64,000 bases of DNA, from positions 325,722 to 389,721 of the forward strand of contig JAHBVL010000004.1 in assembly GCA_019637585.1 (NCBI GenBank), in the 5' to 3' direction. The notes beneath the pieces were generated by a model that saw only the letters and a list, made by a program, of their open reading frames with translations, searched no databases and was not told the origin of the DNA. This DNA is from Thermomicrobiales bacterium. GTDB taxonomy: Bacteria; Chloroflexota; Chloroflexia; Thermomicrobiales; UBA6265. The translations under genes were made by a program, and so were the position numbers. Position 1 is the stretch's first letter. Every line of letters begins with the position of its first letter. Shown in pieces: positions 1 to 8,648 of the stretch.

Positions 1-1
1 C

Positions 2-199
2 GGGGCCATCACCGTCGAGGAAACGTCCACTGGATGGATCTGGCAGCTCGACGACAGTCGCTGCGTTTTCTGCGGACTTTGCGCCGACGCTTGTGCAAAC
101 CGGGCAGTCTCCCTGAGCAACGCATTCGAGCTCGCCGTTCGCCAGCCTGACGACATGGTGACCCGCGCCGAGTTCATTCGAAATGAGGAAACCGACTGA
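2..199 (+). CDS. Ferredoxin-like hydrogenase subunit (HycF/HyfH type), 3' fragment
   Basis: The frame is open from the window edge and ends in TGA at 197-199, giving the last 65 residues of a longer protein. It shows one 4Fe-4S motif, CVFCGLCADAC (Cys-x2-Cys-x2-Cys-x3-Cys), followed by the NRAVSLSNAFELA stretch typical of the polyferredoxin subunit of formate-hydrogenlyase and other group 4 [NiFe]-hydrogenase complexes. The Pro usually found after the fourth Cys is replaced by Ala. Its stop overlaps the ATG of the next gene by one base (TGATG), so the two are translationally coupled. The role (electron transfer between iron-sulfur clusters) is inferred from family and neighbour; the catalytic large subunit lies outside the window. 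Confidence 0.75.
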   Translation, partial: GAITVEETSTGWIWQLDDSRCVFCGLCADACANRAVSLSNAFELAVRQPDDMVTRAEFIRNEETD

Positions 200-744
200 T
201 GTCCACCCTCCACCCGCTGATACCGATGCTGCAGAGCCGGCAGGATGAGGACGCGTCGACGCTCGGCCAGAAGTTCAGCGACCAGGTCCAGCGCGTGCTG
301 CAGCGATCGATGCAGATCCGCCATCTCGACGCCGGCTCGTGCAACGGCTGTGACTGGGAGATTCAGTCCCTCCTCTGTCCCGCCTACGACATGCAGCGTC
401 TTGGTCTCGATATCGTGGCGTCGCCCCGGCATGCAGACTGCCTCCTCGTGACCGGAAGCGTGACCAGACACCTGGAGATCGCGGCAATCCGGACGTGGGA
501 AGCGATGCCGGCGCCGGGAATCGTGATCGCGGTTGGCGCATGTGCGTGTGGCGGTGGCGTTCTGCAGGGGAGCTATTGCACGGCCGGTGGGGTGAAGAAT
601 GTGCTGCCCGTCGACATCTCGATTCCGGGTTGCCCTCCTCGCCCTCAGGCGCTTCTCCATGGGCTGATGCTGGCGCTCGACCGGATCGAGCAGAAGTTGC
701 ACCATTCAAACCACGAGTTTAGGATTGGTCGCTCAGAAGCCTGA
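199..744 (+). CDS. [NiFe]-hydrogenase-like / NuoB-like small subunit (HycG/HyfI family)
   Basis: 181 aa. It carries the four-cysteine cluster ligand pattern of the NuoB/HycG family: C48-x2-C51 in the motif AGSCNGCDWEI, a Cys in GACACGGG near residue 114 and a Cys in the motif IPGCPPRP near residue 144. These hold a proximal [4Fe-4S] cluster (N2-like). The CNGCDWE form is closer to group 4 hydrogenase small subunits than to true complex I NuoB. It follows a HycF-like ferredoxin with overlapping stop and start, as in hyc/hyf/ech-type operons. It appears to be the last gene, since a hairpin and then a secreted protein follow. Whether the complex is a real hydrogenase cannot be decided because the large subunit with its Ni-binding cysteines is off-window. 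Confidence 0.85.
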   Translation: MSTLHPLIPMLQSRQDEDASTLGQKFSDQVQRVLQRSMQIRHLDAGSCNGCDWEIQSLLCPAYDMQRLGLDIVASPRHADCLLVTGSVTRHLEIAAIRTWEAMPAPGIVIAVGACACGGGVLQGSYCTAGGVKNVLPVDISIPGCPPRPQALLHGLMLALDRIEQKLHHSNHEFRIGRSEA

Positions 745-769
745 CGCCATGTTGCAGCCCGGCGTCAGG
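740..769 (+). terminator. Hairpin at the end of the hydrogenase-like operon
   Basis: A perfect 9-bp stem, CCTGACGCC with GGCGTCAGG, encloses a 12-nt loop and overlaps the stop codon of the preceding gene. No T-run follows, so it is either a Rho-assisted end or an mRNA-stabilising hairpin. Confidence 0.5.
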
Positions 770-826
770 CCGTGATTCCACTTCCCTCCGAAGACGTGGC
801 TGTGCAGGAGAGGGTGTGAGAGGGGC

Positions 827-3800
827 TTGCACGTGCGTTCCCATCTATTGAGACTACTCATCGTTGCCCTGCTGGTGGCGCCAGCGCTGGTCCTGTCTCC
901 CGCGCCGAAAGCGAATGCGCAGGATGGCGGCTACCTGGGTGATCCGCCGGTGTTCGATGCCGGATCGGTTGTCGCCGATGCCAGCGAAGCCGTCTATGCA
1001 GCGGCGCTCCCCTCTGTCGACCTGACCAACCGGACCGCATCGGTCAGCTATTTCAACAGCTACTACCGCGGACAGGGCCAGCCGGCCATTTCCTGGACGG
1101 GAAGTGTGGCGAACTGCCAGCCCGGCACAACCAGCGCGGCGTTCAAGGACGACGTGCTCCTGCGGATCATGTACTTCCGCGGTATGGCCGGCGTTCCCTC
1201 CTCGATCTCCGTCAACACAACCGCCAGCGCCATGAATCAGCAGGCTGCGCTGGTGATGTCGGCAAATGGCTCGCTTTCCCACTACCCGCCGTCGGATTGG
1301 GATTGCTGGACCCAGGATGCCTATACGGCGGCGGGCAGCTCCAATATCGCCATTGGGTATTACGGCCGGGCGGCTGTCGACGCCTACATGAAGGATCACG
1401 GCTCGAACAATGCAGCAGCCGGGCACCGGCGCTGGCTGCTCTACCCGCAAACCCAGTCATTCGGCACTGGCGACATCCCGTCAGGTTCTGGCAACAATTC
1501 GGCGAATGCGATCTGGGTATTCGACTCGAACATCGGAGGACCGCGCCCCGCCACACGGGACGGCTTTGTCGCCTGGCCACCGGCTGGGTATGTGCCCTAC
1601 CAGGTGGTCTATCCTCGCTGGACCTTCTCGTACCCAGGCGCCAACTTCGCCAACGCGACCGTTTCGATCACCCTGAACGGGTCGAGCATTCCGGTGGCGG
1701 TCGATTCGCGGACGAGCAACGGCTACGGCGAGAACACGATCGTTTTTCGACCGAACAACATCAGCGACAGCGCGGTTTGGGCAAATCCCGGCAGTGACGC
1801 GACCTATCGCGTGACGATCAGCGGTGTGACGGGCGCATCCTCCTCGACCTACACCTATGACGTGATCGTCATGGATCCGGACGGCTCAGGCGGCGGTCCA
1901 ACCGCTACCGCAACTCGTACGCCAACCACCACCGGCGGCGCCTACGCGCCAGGGATGATGGTCCGGGCGACTACCGCTGTGAACCTTCGCGCCGGCGCCG
2001 GAACGACATTTCAGTCGCTCGGCATCGTGCCGACCGGCACGCGGGGCGCGATCACCGGGTCGCCGGTTTCGAATGGCGGATTCACCTGGTATCCGGTGGC
2101 GATGGAAGGCTTTCCGGCTGGCTGGATCGCTGGTAGCTATCTTTCTTCTCTGAATATCACCGCCACTCCGGCCAATACAACCCCCACAGCGACGCTGACA
2201 TCGACAGCAACGCGTACGTCAACGGCGACGCGCACCTCGACCGCAACGCGAACGGCAACCGCGACCCGAACACCGACGTCGACGGCATCGAATCCATGGT
2301 CACCCGGAATGATGGTTCGCACGACAGCCGGAGTGAACCTGCGCACTGGCGCAGGTACGGGGTTCCAGTCGATCGCCGTTGTGCCCAATGGCACGCGGGG
2401 CGCGATCACCGGAGCACCCGTGGCCAGTGGTGGGTTCACCTGGTATCCCGTGGCGATGGAGGGCTTCCCGGCTGGCTGGATCGCCGGGAGTTATCTCTCG
2501 CCGCTGAGCATCACGGCGACGCCGGCGAATACGTCGCCGACAGCCACGCGAACATCGACCCCAACGCGAACGCCAACAACCGCGGCGTCGAATCCATGGT
2601 CGCCGGGCATGATGGTGCAAACGACGGCCAATGTGAACATCCGCACTGGCGCCGGGACAGGATTCCAGTCGATCGGCGTGGCGCCGAATGGCACCCGTGG
2701 AGCGATTACCGGGACACCGGTCAGCAGCGGCGGCTTCACCTGGTATCCGGTCAAGATGGAAGGCTTCGCGGCCGGCTGGATCGCGGGATCCTATCTGCGC
2801 ACGTTGAGCATCACCGCGACCCCCGAATCCGGATCCGGATCGACCGCTACCCCAACCCGCACGCCCACGACCGTTGCCGGCGCGATTCCGGTCAACACGA
2901 CAGTGCAGACGACGGCGAATCTGCGACTGCGGAGCGGTCCCTCGACCAGCAGCAGCACCATCGCCACCTTGCCATTTGGCGCCGAAGGGACGGTAACCGG
3001 TACGCCGACGGTCTCCGGAGGCACCACCTGGTATCCGGTCACCTTCCCTGGCTTTGGAAGTGGCTACAGTGCCGGTTCCTATCTGAGAGCGGTGAGTGGT
3101 CCATCTCAGCCGACCGCCACGCGGACGCCGACCATACCCCCCGGGGGGATTGGGATAGGGTCCACTGTTCGAACGACCGCGTATCTCAACATGCGCACTG
3201 GCGCCGGGACGTCGAACTCGGTCATCGCCGTTGTGCCACCGGGCACCAACGGCACGGTGCTCTCCGGGCCGACGGCCGGCGGGGGATTCCAGTGGTTCCA
3301 GGTGCAGTTCACTGGCGCCGGCACCGGCTGGGTGGTGAGCCAGTACCTGCAGCTGGTCAGCGTTTCGAGTGTGGGCGCGCCGATCGACGCTCCTGGTTCG
3401 TCTGAGCCGCTGCCCACCGCAACAGAAGAATCGCCAGCGGAGCCAACCGCCACGGCGCCGACCGAGCCGGAACCGACCGTAGAGATCAATCCGACGGCAA
3501 CCGTCGAAACAGTCCTCGAGCGGGCGCCACCGACGGCGACTGTCGATGAAGGTCCGCAGCCGTTGCCCATCGTCCGCATCCAGCGGACCGACGGATCGAC
3601 GGGTGGCGAGGTTCTGGTCGATGAGGACGAAACAACCGTCTGGTATGCACCCGGTATGCCGTCGGCTCAGGCGGCGGTCTTCGTCGCCGATCTGGACAGC
3701 GAGCAATGGATCTCCACGATCCGCTGGCAGACGGCTCCTGAAGGGCTGTCCGGGCAGCTCTATCTCTCGATCTCGAGTGACGGACAAACCTGGATTGATC

Positions 3801-3943
3801 TCGATCTCACCGGCGTCGTCACAGATGGATCATGGTCGACGCTCGAGCTGAACGCCGCGGCGGTCTACGTCCGGTTCGCTTTCATCGCCATCGACGATAC
3901 ACCAGACCTCGGCGGTGTCGCTGAGGTGGAGTTGTGGCCGTGA
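827..3943 (+). CDS. Secreted CAP-domain protein with five SH3-like repeats and a C-terminal beta-sandwich
   Basis: About 1038 aa. The start is TTG 827 or, better spaced from the AGAGGGG at 819-825, GTG 833. An N-terminal signal peptide ends near KANAQ (about residue 32). Residues about 60-200 look like a CAP/SCP domain (FRGMAGVPSSISVN, AAAGHRRWLLYPQ). Five SH3b-like modules of roughly 70 aa follow, with NLRAGAGT or NIRTGAGT openings and TWYPV..GWIAGSYL closings, joined by TATRTPT-type Thr/Pro linkers. The last 150 residues resemble a discoidin-like sandwich (WISTIRWQ, YVRFAFI). SH3b repeats usually bind cell wall or surface glycans, so a cell-surface or wall-remodelling role is inferred. The first three SH3 modules are very alike, suggesting recent duplication. 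The gene is convergent with the next one across a heptamer-repeat region. Confidence 0.85.
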   Translation: MHVRSHLLRLLIVALLVAPALVLSPAPKANAQDGGYLGDPPVFDAGSVVADASEAVYAAALPSVDLTNRTASVSYFNSYYRGQGQPAISWTGSVANCQPGTTSAAFKDDVLLRIMYFRGMAGVPSSISVNTTASAMNQQAALVMSANGSLSHYPPSDWDCWTQDAYTAAGSSNIAIGYYGRAAVDAYMKDHGSNNAAAGHRRWLLYPQTQSFGTGDIPSGSGNNSANAIWVFDSNIGGPRPATRDGFVAWPPAGYVPYQVVYPRWTFSYPGANFANATVSITLNGSSIPVAVDSRTSNGYGENTIVFRPNNISDSAVWANPGSDATYRVTISGVTGASSSTYTYDVIVMDPDGSGGGPTATATRTPTTTGGAYAPGMMVRATTAVNLRAGAGTTFQSLGIVPTGTRGAITGSPVSNGGFTWYPVAMEGFPAGWIAGSYLSSLNITATPANTTPTATLTSTATRTSTATRTSTATRTATATRTPTSTASNPWSPGMMVRTTAGVNLRTGAGTGFQSIAVVPNGTRGAITGAPVASGGFTWYPVAMEGFPAGWIAGSYLSPLSITATPANTSPTATRTSTPTRTPTTAASNPWSPGMMVQTTANVNIRTGAGTGFQSIGVAPNGTRGAITGTPVSSGGFTWYPVKMEGFAAGWIAGSYLRTLSITATPESGSGSTATPTRTPTTVAGAIPVNTTVQTTANLRLRSGPSTSSSTIATLPFGAEGTVTGTPTVSGGTTWYPVTFPGFGSGYSAGSYLRAVSGPSQPTATRTPTIPPGGIGIGSTVRTTAYLNMRTGAGTSNSVIAVVPPGTNGTVLSGPTAGGGFQWFQVQFTGAGTGWVVSQYLQLVSVSSVGAPIDAPGSSEPLPTATEESPAEPTATAPTEPEPTVEINPTATVETVLERAPPTATVDEGPQPLPIVRIQRTDGSTGGEVLVDEDETTVWYAPGMPSAQAAVFVADLDSEQWISTIRWQTAPEGLSGQLYLSISSDGQTWIDLDLTGVVTDGSWSTLELNAAAVYVRFAFIAIDDTPDLGGVAEVELWP

Positions 3944-4128
3944 GCGGTGCATAGTGCATAGTAGATAGTTCGTAGTAGATGGTAGATGGGGCGGGGCAAC
4001 CGCGCGTGGCCACCCGCCTCTAGCAGCTGCCCGCTAAGAACTATGCACCAGGAACTCTCTACTATGAACTATCTACCATGCACCATGCACCATGCACTAT
4101 CAACTATGAACTATCAACCATCCACTAC
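3944..4128. repeat. Inverted pair of degenerate 7-bp tandem arrays between convergent genes
   Basis: Positions 3946-3990 are built from 7-bp units such as GTGCATA, GTAGATA and GTAGATG. Positions 4040-4128 carry the opposite-strand version (CTATGCAC, CAACTATGAA, CATGCAC). The two halves are complementary overall and flank a GC-rich centre at about 3990-4035, so the transcript could fold into a long imperfect hairpin. The right array supplies the TAG stop of the next (minus-strand) gene at 4125-4127. It sits between two convergent genes and may act as a bidirectional 3' end. Confidence 0.8.
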
Positions 4129-5051
4129 TGATAAATCACCAAATCCGGCGGCGGCACCAACGCCATCACCTCGGCGGCGGTCATCAGCGGCTCGTCCTGG
4201 CGGTACCAGAGCTTGAAACCGTAGAAATCGTGCAGGACATTGCCGCCGACGATCGCGTAGGTCTCCCGTTTCGCTTCGGGGCCGCCCCAGCCGTCGACTT
4301 CGAGAACGAATTGCACGCCGGGAATCTGGCCAACCTGGTCGCGGTTGGTGAGCGAGTAGAGGTTGAACTGATGCACGATCAGCAGCTTCGGCGGCAGACC
4401 CTCTTCAATGGCGATCTCCGAGAGGAGCTGCTGGGCCATCAGGACATCTGAGGCGTCGATCGTACCCAGATCGAGCCCAGGGGTCTCCCCCTCTTTGACG
4501 GCGAATTCGGGGTCGATCGCCAGATGGACGTGCGGGTAGGAGAGCCACTGCCGGACCGCGTCGATCTCCTGCGCCACGGTCTTGCGGCCGAACTGCACAT
4601 CCAGAATCAGCAGGAGGTCATTGGCCGCGGTGAAGTCGACATATTGCTGGATGATCTCGTCAGCCGCGTAGGCGATGTACATCCCGTCCGGGCCAGGATC
4701 GCGCTGGGCGACCGACGCGATCACCTCGAACGCCAGCAGCCAGGGACGGGAGTTGTCCGCGGCTTCGTACTCCGCCGCCTGATCCCGGAGGATGGCCAGC
4801 AGCGTGTCCATGTCATATTCGCCGAGGATTCCCATTAGCTCGTTGCCGGGAAAACCGTAGTAGGCGAGGATCCGGTTGTTGGGAAAGAGATAGTCGCCAC
4901 CGAACTGATCGTTCGGACCAGCAGTCCCATCTCCCTGCGCCGTAGCTGTCAGCCGAACGGCCGGCGCGGCCAGCATGGCCGCTACCGGCGCCAGCGCCCT
5001 GCGTCTGGTGAGCAGAAGATCTGACCGTTCGCGTGCTGTTTTATCCGGCAT
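4125..5051 (-). CDS. Exported protein of unknown function (Tat-like signal)
   Basis: 308 aa. The N-terminus has arginines followed by a hydrophobic run (LLLTRRRALAPVAAML) and a likely cleavage site near TATAQ, compatible with Tat or Sec export. The mature part is acidic and looks like an alpha/beta barrel: ILAYYGFPGNELMGILG, LLLILDVQFGRK, HLAIDPEFAVKEGETPG, KLLIVHQFNLYSL and VQFVLEVDGWGGPEAK are regularly spaced strand-like segments with acidic residues at their ends. A glycosidase-like TIM barrel is possible, but no family motif is recognised with certainty. It lies 7 bp downstream of a zinc metallopeptidase gene on the same strand, so the two probably share a transcript. Its stop codon is inside the heptamer array. 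Confidence 0.75.
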   Translation of the reverse strand: MPDKTARERSDLLLTRRRALAPVAAMLAAPAVRLTATAQGDGTAGPNDQFGGDYLFPNNRILAYYGFPGNELMGILGEYDMDTLLAILRDQAAEYEAADNSRPWLLAFEVIASVAQRDPGPDGMYIAYAADEIIQQYVDFTAANDLLLILDVQFGRKTVAQEIDAVRQWLSYPHVHLAIDPEFAVKEGETPGLDLGTIDASDVLMAQQLLSEIAIEEGLPPKLLIVHQFNLYSLTNRDQVGQIPGVQFVLEVDGWGGPEAKRETYAIVGGNVLHDFYGFKLWYRQDEPLMTAAEVMALVPPPDLVIYQ

Positions 5052-5058
5052 AAGCGTC

Positions 5059-6204
5059 CTAGATACTCAGGTTGCAGCCGGTGAATCCCTGTTCGTAGCC
5101 ATTCAGCGTTGCGCGGACCCGTTGCTGGCCGTTGCCGTGCGCTTGTGGGTCGTACTCGCCGATGAACTTGGGATCGCCCAGGCTGAACACCAGGTCGTTG
5201 ATCGCGCTTTCGATGTCGCCCGGGTCGACCAGTCCGCGAAGCTCAGCATCGCGGGCCCAGACGCCGGAGAAACAATCGGCCATCAGCTCAAGCTCGATGC
5301 TGTGGACCTCGTTCCATGCATCGGGGCGGGTAGTGCGCTCCAGGCCGATACTGGTCTGGACGTGATGCGCCCACTCATGAGCGATAACGAACGCTGCGGC
5401 AAAGGCGTTTCCCTGATCCACCATGTCCAGCAGGAAGGGTTCGTCCAGATACATCGTCGAGTCGAGCGGGCAGTAGAAGCCATAGAACCCGGTGGAGGCG
5501 GGACCACAGGCCGACATCACGCTGTCGCCTGCCGCCACGACGACCACGCCAGGCGACTCATAGATGAAGTCGGTGTAGCTGAGAACGTCCCGGTAGAACG
5601 CGTCCAGATCATTGACGACCACCTGGAAAATCTGGTCGCGCGGGACGTCGTTCAGATTCGTGACCTGAGGCACGGCCGACGTCGTCGACGAACCACTTTC
5701 GGGTGCGCTGGCGCCGGCATAGTAGGAATTGACCTGGTCGATGAAATCGCTGGAATCGCTGATGAACCAGCGCCAGGCGGCGCCGTCATTGGCCAGGAAG
5801 ATCCGGTCCTCGACCCAGGTCGGCTTGTTGTTCTCGTCCAGCACCTGCTGAACGATGTTCACGACGACCGCGTTGGGATAGGTCGTGCCCTTGACCTCCC
5901 AGGTCCACTGGCCGAACTCCATGCCGACGATCTGCGACTGCCCGGAAACGACCCGGGAGTAGACATCGTTGAAGAGATTCAGCGCGACGGTGCGTGAGAT
6001 GACGTTCTGGGAGTCGGGGTGCATCGCATCGTAGAGGCCGTTGTAGTCAAGCGCGCCGGCCATCTCGAACAGATTATTGACCGCCATCGCCACCTGAGCC
6101 TGATCGCGGGCGGTGACCGTGTCGGTCTGGGCGCTTCCTGAGGCCAGCGGCACACTCACGCTGAGGAGCAACACCATTGCTGCAAAGAGGAACCGCTTCA
6201 CCAT
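5059..6204 (-). CDS. Neutral zinc metallopeptidase (YpfJ / PF04228 family), secreted
   Basis: 381 aa from ATG 6204, chosen because GGGAGG lies six bases upstream; the longer frame to 6420 lacks a signal peptide. MVKRFLFAAMVLLLSVSVP is a signal sequence, cut near GSAQ. The N-terminal 200 residues hold an NTF2-like stretch (VAMAVNNLFEMAGALDYNGL). The C-terminal half is the peptidase: VIAHEWAHHVQ supplies the HExxH-type zinc ligands (here HEWAHH), LELMADCFSGVWA the third acidic ligand region, and HGNGQQRVRATLNGYEQG the family's closing motif. Known relatives are putative zinc proteases of unclear substrate. It is transcribed with the exported protein downstream (7 bp gap). Confidence 0.88.
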   Translation of the reverse strand: MVKRFLFAAMVLLLSVSVPLASGSAQTDTVTARDQAQVAMAVNNLFEMAGALDYNGLYDAMHPDSQNVISRTVALNLFNDVYSRVVSGQSQIVGMEFGQWTWEVKGTTYPNAVVVNIVQQVLDENNKPTWVEDRIFLANDGAAWRWFISDSSDFIDQVNSYYAGASAPESGSSTTSAVPQVTNLNDVPRDQIFQVVVNDLDAFYRDVLSYTDFIYESPGVVVVAAGDSVMSACGPASTGFYGFYCPLDSTMYLDEPFLLDMVDQGNAFAAAFVIAHEWAHHVQTSIGLERTTRPDAWNEVHSIELELMADCFSGVWARDAELRGLVDPGDIESAINDLVFSLGDPKFIGEYDPQAHGNGQQRVRATLNGYEQGFTGCNLSI

Positions 6205-6407
6205 GAAATGCCTCCCGATGCGAGCATGCCAGCCAAGGATTCTGCATGCCAGAACCGGAAGTATACGTGTGTCGCGGCTGTGTCGGCGGATTTCGTCAAG
6301 TTGGTTCCAGAGTCCTTTATAATGGGAAATCGCCGCGGCGATGAGGCCCGGTAAGCGCACAATCGATCGCGTCGGGATGATTCGGTCAGAAGTCAGAGGA
6401 GACCGCA

Positions 6408-7112
6408 GTGGAAAACGCATTCAAGTCCATCATGGCAGGTGGTGATGACGACAGCCGGGCTCAGGCTCAGGGCTTCGTTCAGCGGGTCACAGAGGGAAAT
6501 CCTCTCGAGGGATTCACGGATGACGACGTCCAGGAATCGGCCAAGATCCTGCAGAGCCTCACGCCCGAGCAGCGGCAGCAGGCACTGCGCGCATCGATGC
6601 AGAACATCAGCTCGAATGTCTCCGGCGATCAGCGGTCGTCGCTCAACGACATGCTGAAGCAGCGCCAGGCCGGACAGGGCATGGTCGACATCACCCGCTC
6701 GGGAGACAATGTTGCCCCCGGCTCCGGTTCGTCTGGTGGGGACAGCGGCGGCGGACTCGATGATCTCCTCGGCGGACTGCTGGGCGGCGCCGGCGGTGGC
6801 GGCGGTCTCGACGACATGCTGGGCCAGATTCTCGGCGGCGGTGGCGGACAGAGTCAGCAGAGCAGCGGTGGCGGCGGCATTGGCGACCTGATCGGCGGCC
6901 TGCTCGGTGGCGGCGGCGGAGGCAAGTCCAGCGGCGGTGGCGGTGGTGGACTCGATGATCTCCTCGGCGGATTGCTTGGCGGTGGCGGTTCTGCCACGGC
7001 GCAGGCGCAGGACAGCAGCGGCGGGTTCGGCGATATCCTCACCGGACCGCTGGGCAAGGCCATTCTGGCCGGCGCAGCTGGCTATGCCATGAAGGAAATC
7101 CTGGGCAAGTAA
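6408..7112 (+). CDS. Glycine-rich protein of unknown function
   Basis: 234 aa, GTG start at 6408 with GAGGAGA six to twelve bases upstream. Residues 1-85 are ordinary sequence rich in Gln and Asp (FVQRVTEGNPLEGFTDDDVQ, LTPEQRQQALRASMQNIS). Residues about 100-215 are nearly pure Gly/Leu/Asp repeats of the form GLDDLLGGLLGGGGGG, with Ser/Gln islands. The C-terminus GPLGKAILAGAAGYAMKEI looks like an amphipathic or membrane-active helix. No signal peptide is evident. The repeat resembles the Gly-rich tails of YidB/DUF937-like proteins, but that assignment is not secure. It is followed by a strong terminator, so it is monocistronic. Confidence 0.75.
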   Translation: MENAFKSIMAGGDDDSRAQAQGFVQRVTEGNPLEGFTDDDVQESAKILQSLTPEQRQQALRASMQNISSNVSGDQRSSLNDMLKQRQAGQGMVDITRSGDNVAPGSGSSGGDSGGGLDDLLGGLLGGAGGGGGLDDMLGQILGGGGGQSQQSSGGGGIGDLIGGLLGGGGGGKSSGGGGGGLDDLLGGLLGGGGSATAQAQDSSGGFGDILTGPLGKAILAGAAGYAMKEILGK

Positions 7113-7136
7113 ACGCACTCCCAAAGCAGATCGCGG

Positions 7137-7167
7137 CACCGGACCATATCGATGGTCCGGTGTTTTT
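7137..7167 (+). terminator. Rho-independent terminator
   Basis: A perfect 11-bp stem (CACCGGACCAT with ATGGTCCGGTG) around the 4-nt loop ATCG is followed by TTTTTCGTTTTC. It ends the Gly-rich protein transcript. Confidence 0.92.
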
Positions 7168-7387
7168 CGTTTTCGGACATTCCGAACAGGGCAGAGCGGG
7201 TATCTGGCCGGTCATGCTACGATTTCGCGATGCCGATAAGGCGGCGGCCGCACGAACGTGAGGATCCGGCGGTTCGCCAGCGGGAGCAAACTCGCCGTCA
7301 GCGAGCCAGAAAAGGCGAGATCCCGAACCAGTTTCTGGTTCCCCGCTGCTCCCCCAAGCCCAGTCAATGGATCCCAGGAGATGGTCG

Positions 7388-8545
7388 ATGAGCAATTCAG
7401 GAACTGCCGTTTCGGAGGTCGAGATTCCCAAGCCGAGTGGACTGGAGGGTGTTGTCGCGGCGTCGACTGCGCTGAGCCATGTCTTTGGTGAGGAAGGGAA
7501 GCTGGTCTATCGCGGATACGACATCCACGAGCTGGCCGGACACGCGAGCTTCGAAGAGGTGGCGTTCCTGCAGTGGGTCGGCCATCTGCCCAACGAGGCG
7601 GAACTGAAAGCATTCACGGCCAAGCTCGATGCCAACCGCACGCTGCCCGATGAGCTGATCACCATTCTTCGCCAGCTTCCGGCTGACACCGCGCCGATGG
7701 ACGCGTTGCGCACCGGCGTTTCCTCGCTTGGCCCCCTGCTGCCGGGTGTGTTCAACGACGAGCCCGATCTCGACGAAGCGATCGCGCTGGCCGCGCGTTT
7801 TCCGTCGATCCTGGCGGCGTTCCATCGTGTCCGAAATGGACTGGAGCCGGTTGCTCACAAATCTGGCCACAACACAGCCCAGAGCTACCTCTACCAGCTT
7901 TTCGGCACTGAACCGGAAGAGCGGCACTGGAAACCGCTGGAGACCTATCTGATTCTCCTGACTGATCACGGCATGAATGCCTCGACCTTTGCCGCGCGCG
8001 TGATCGCGTCGACCCAGTCGGATATCGTTTCCGCGCTCACAGGCGCCGTGGGGGCTCTCAAGGGTCCGCTGCACGGCGGGGCGCCGTCACTCGTGCTCGA
8101 TATGCTCAATGAGATCGGCACGGCCGACAATGTCGATACCTGGCTCAACGCCGCGCTCGATCGTGGCGACCGGTTGATGGGCTTCGGACATCGTGTCTAC
8201 AAAGCCGAGGATCCACGCGCTGAGATCCTCCGGGAAATGGCCCGAACCGCCAGCGACCCCGATTTCTTCGAATTGTCGCTGCGCACCGAGCAGCGAGCGC
8301 TGGAGCTTCTCAACGAGCGAAAACCAGGCCGCCGGCTCTACACCAACGTCGAGTTCTACTCGGCGGCGGTGCTGGCCGCGGTCGGTCTGCCCGGCGATAT
8401 GTTTACCCCGACCTTCGCGGTAGCCAGGTCGGTTGGCTGGAGCGCCCACGTGCTGGAGCAGGTGGCCAACAATCGCCTCATCCGGCCGCAGTCCGAGTTC
8501 GTCGGACCGATCGATCTGCACTTCGTCGACCTGGGAGATCGCTGA
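7388..8545 (+). CDS. gltA: Citrate synthase (or 2-methylcitrate synthase)
   Basis: 385 aa from ATG 7388, with AGGAG seven bases upstream; an in-frame ATG at 7367 lacks such a site. The enzyme condenses acetyl-CoA with oxaloacetate. Visible family motifs are GKLVYRGYDIHELA near the N-terminus, GALKGPLHGGAPS (first active-site His), LMGFGHRVYKAEDPRA (second His and the substrate Arg region) and YTNVEFYSAAVL near the C-terminus. At 385 aa it is the short type shared by archaeal and Gram-positive citrate synthases and methylcitrate synthases; sequence reading alone cannot separate these. No prp genes are nearby, which favours citrate synthase. It is monocistronic, with a terminator following. Confidence 0.93.
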   Translation: MSNSGTAVSEVEIPKPSGLEGVVAASTALSHVFGEEGKLVYRGYDIHELAGHASFEEVAFLQWVGHLPNEAELKAFTAKLDANRTLPDELITILRQLPADTAPMDALRTGVSSLGPLLPGVFNDEPDLDEAIALAARFPSILAAFHRVRNGLEPVAHKSGHNTAQSYLYQLFGTEPEERHWKPLETYLILLTDHGMNASTFAARVIASTQSDIVSALTGAVGALKGPLHGGAPSLVLDMLNEIGTADNVDTWLNAALDRGDRLMGFGHRVYKAEDPRAEILREMARTASDPDFFELSLRTEQRALELLNERKPGRRLYTNVEFYSAAVLAAVGLPGDMFTPTFAVARSVGWSAHVLEQVANNRLIRPQSEFVGPIDLHFVDLGDR

Positions 8546-8574
8546 GCCGTGGCAGCCCGAGTGATCGAGCAAAT

Positions 8575-8601
8575 GTAGTTCGGGCACCTGCGGTCCGACG
8601 A
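8575..8601. repeat. Copy of the GTAGTTCGGGCACCTG interspersed repeat
   Basis: A 27-bp sequence beginning GTAGTTCGGGCACCTG and ending GTCCGACGA. It recurs almost unchanged at 63687-63713 and, shortened and inverted, at 58316-58338 and 58391-58416. All copies are intergenic. Confidence 0.7.
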
Positions 8602-8612
8602 AACAGCCAGGA

Positions 8613-8648
8613 GAACGACCGGGACTTCCCCCGGTCGTTCTTGCGTTT
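8613..8648 (+). terminator. Terminator after citrate synthase
   Basis: An 11-bp stem GAACGACCGGG with CCCGGTCGTTC and a 6-nt loop is followed by TTGCGTTTC. Read from the other strand it could also serve the convergent luciferase-like gene, whose stop lies at its edge. Confidence 0.85.

Noticed and set aside
2300-3787. 495-codon open frame antisense to the CAP/SH3 protein
   Set aside because: It mirrors the repeats of the plus-strand gene, is very rich in Arg and Gly, and has no family motif or start signal.
3946-4128. CRISPR-like array
   Set aside because: Units are 7 bp, contiguous and without spacers; no cas gene is present anywhere in the window.
4975-5997. Plus-strand frames opposite the metallopeptidase and LarA-like genes (also 23026-24312)
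   Set aside because: No motifs or ribosome-binding sites; they are antisense to genes with diagnostic residues.
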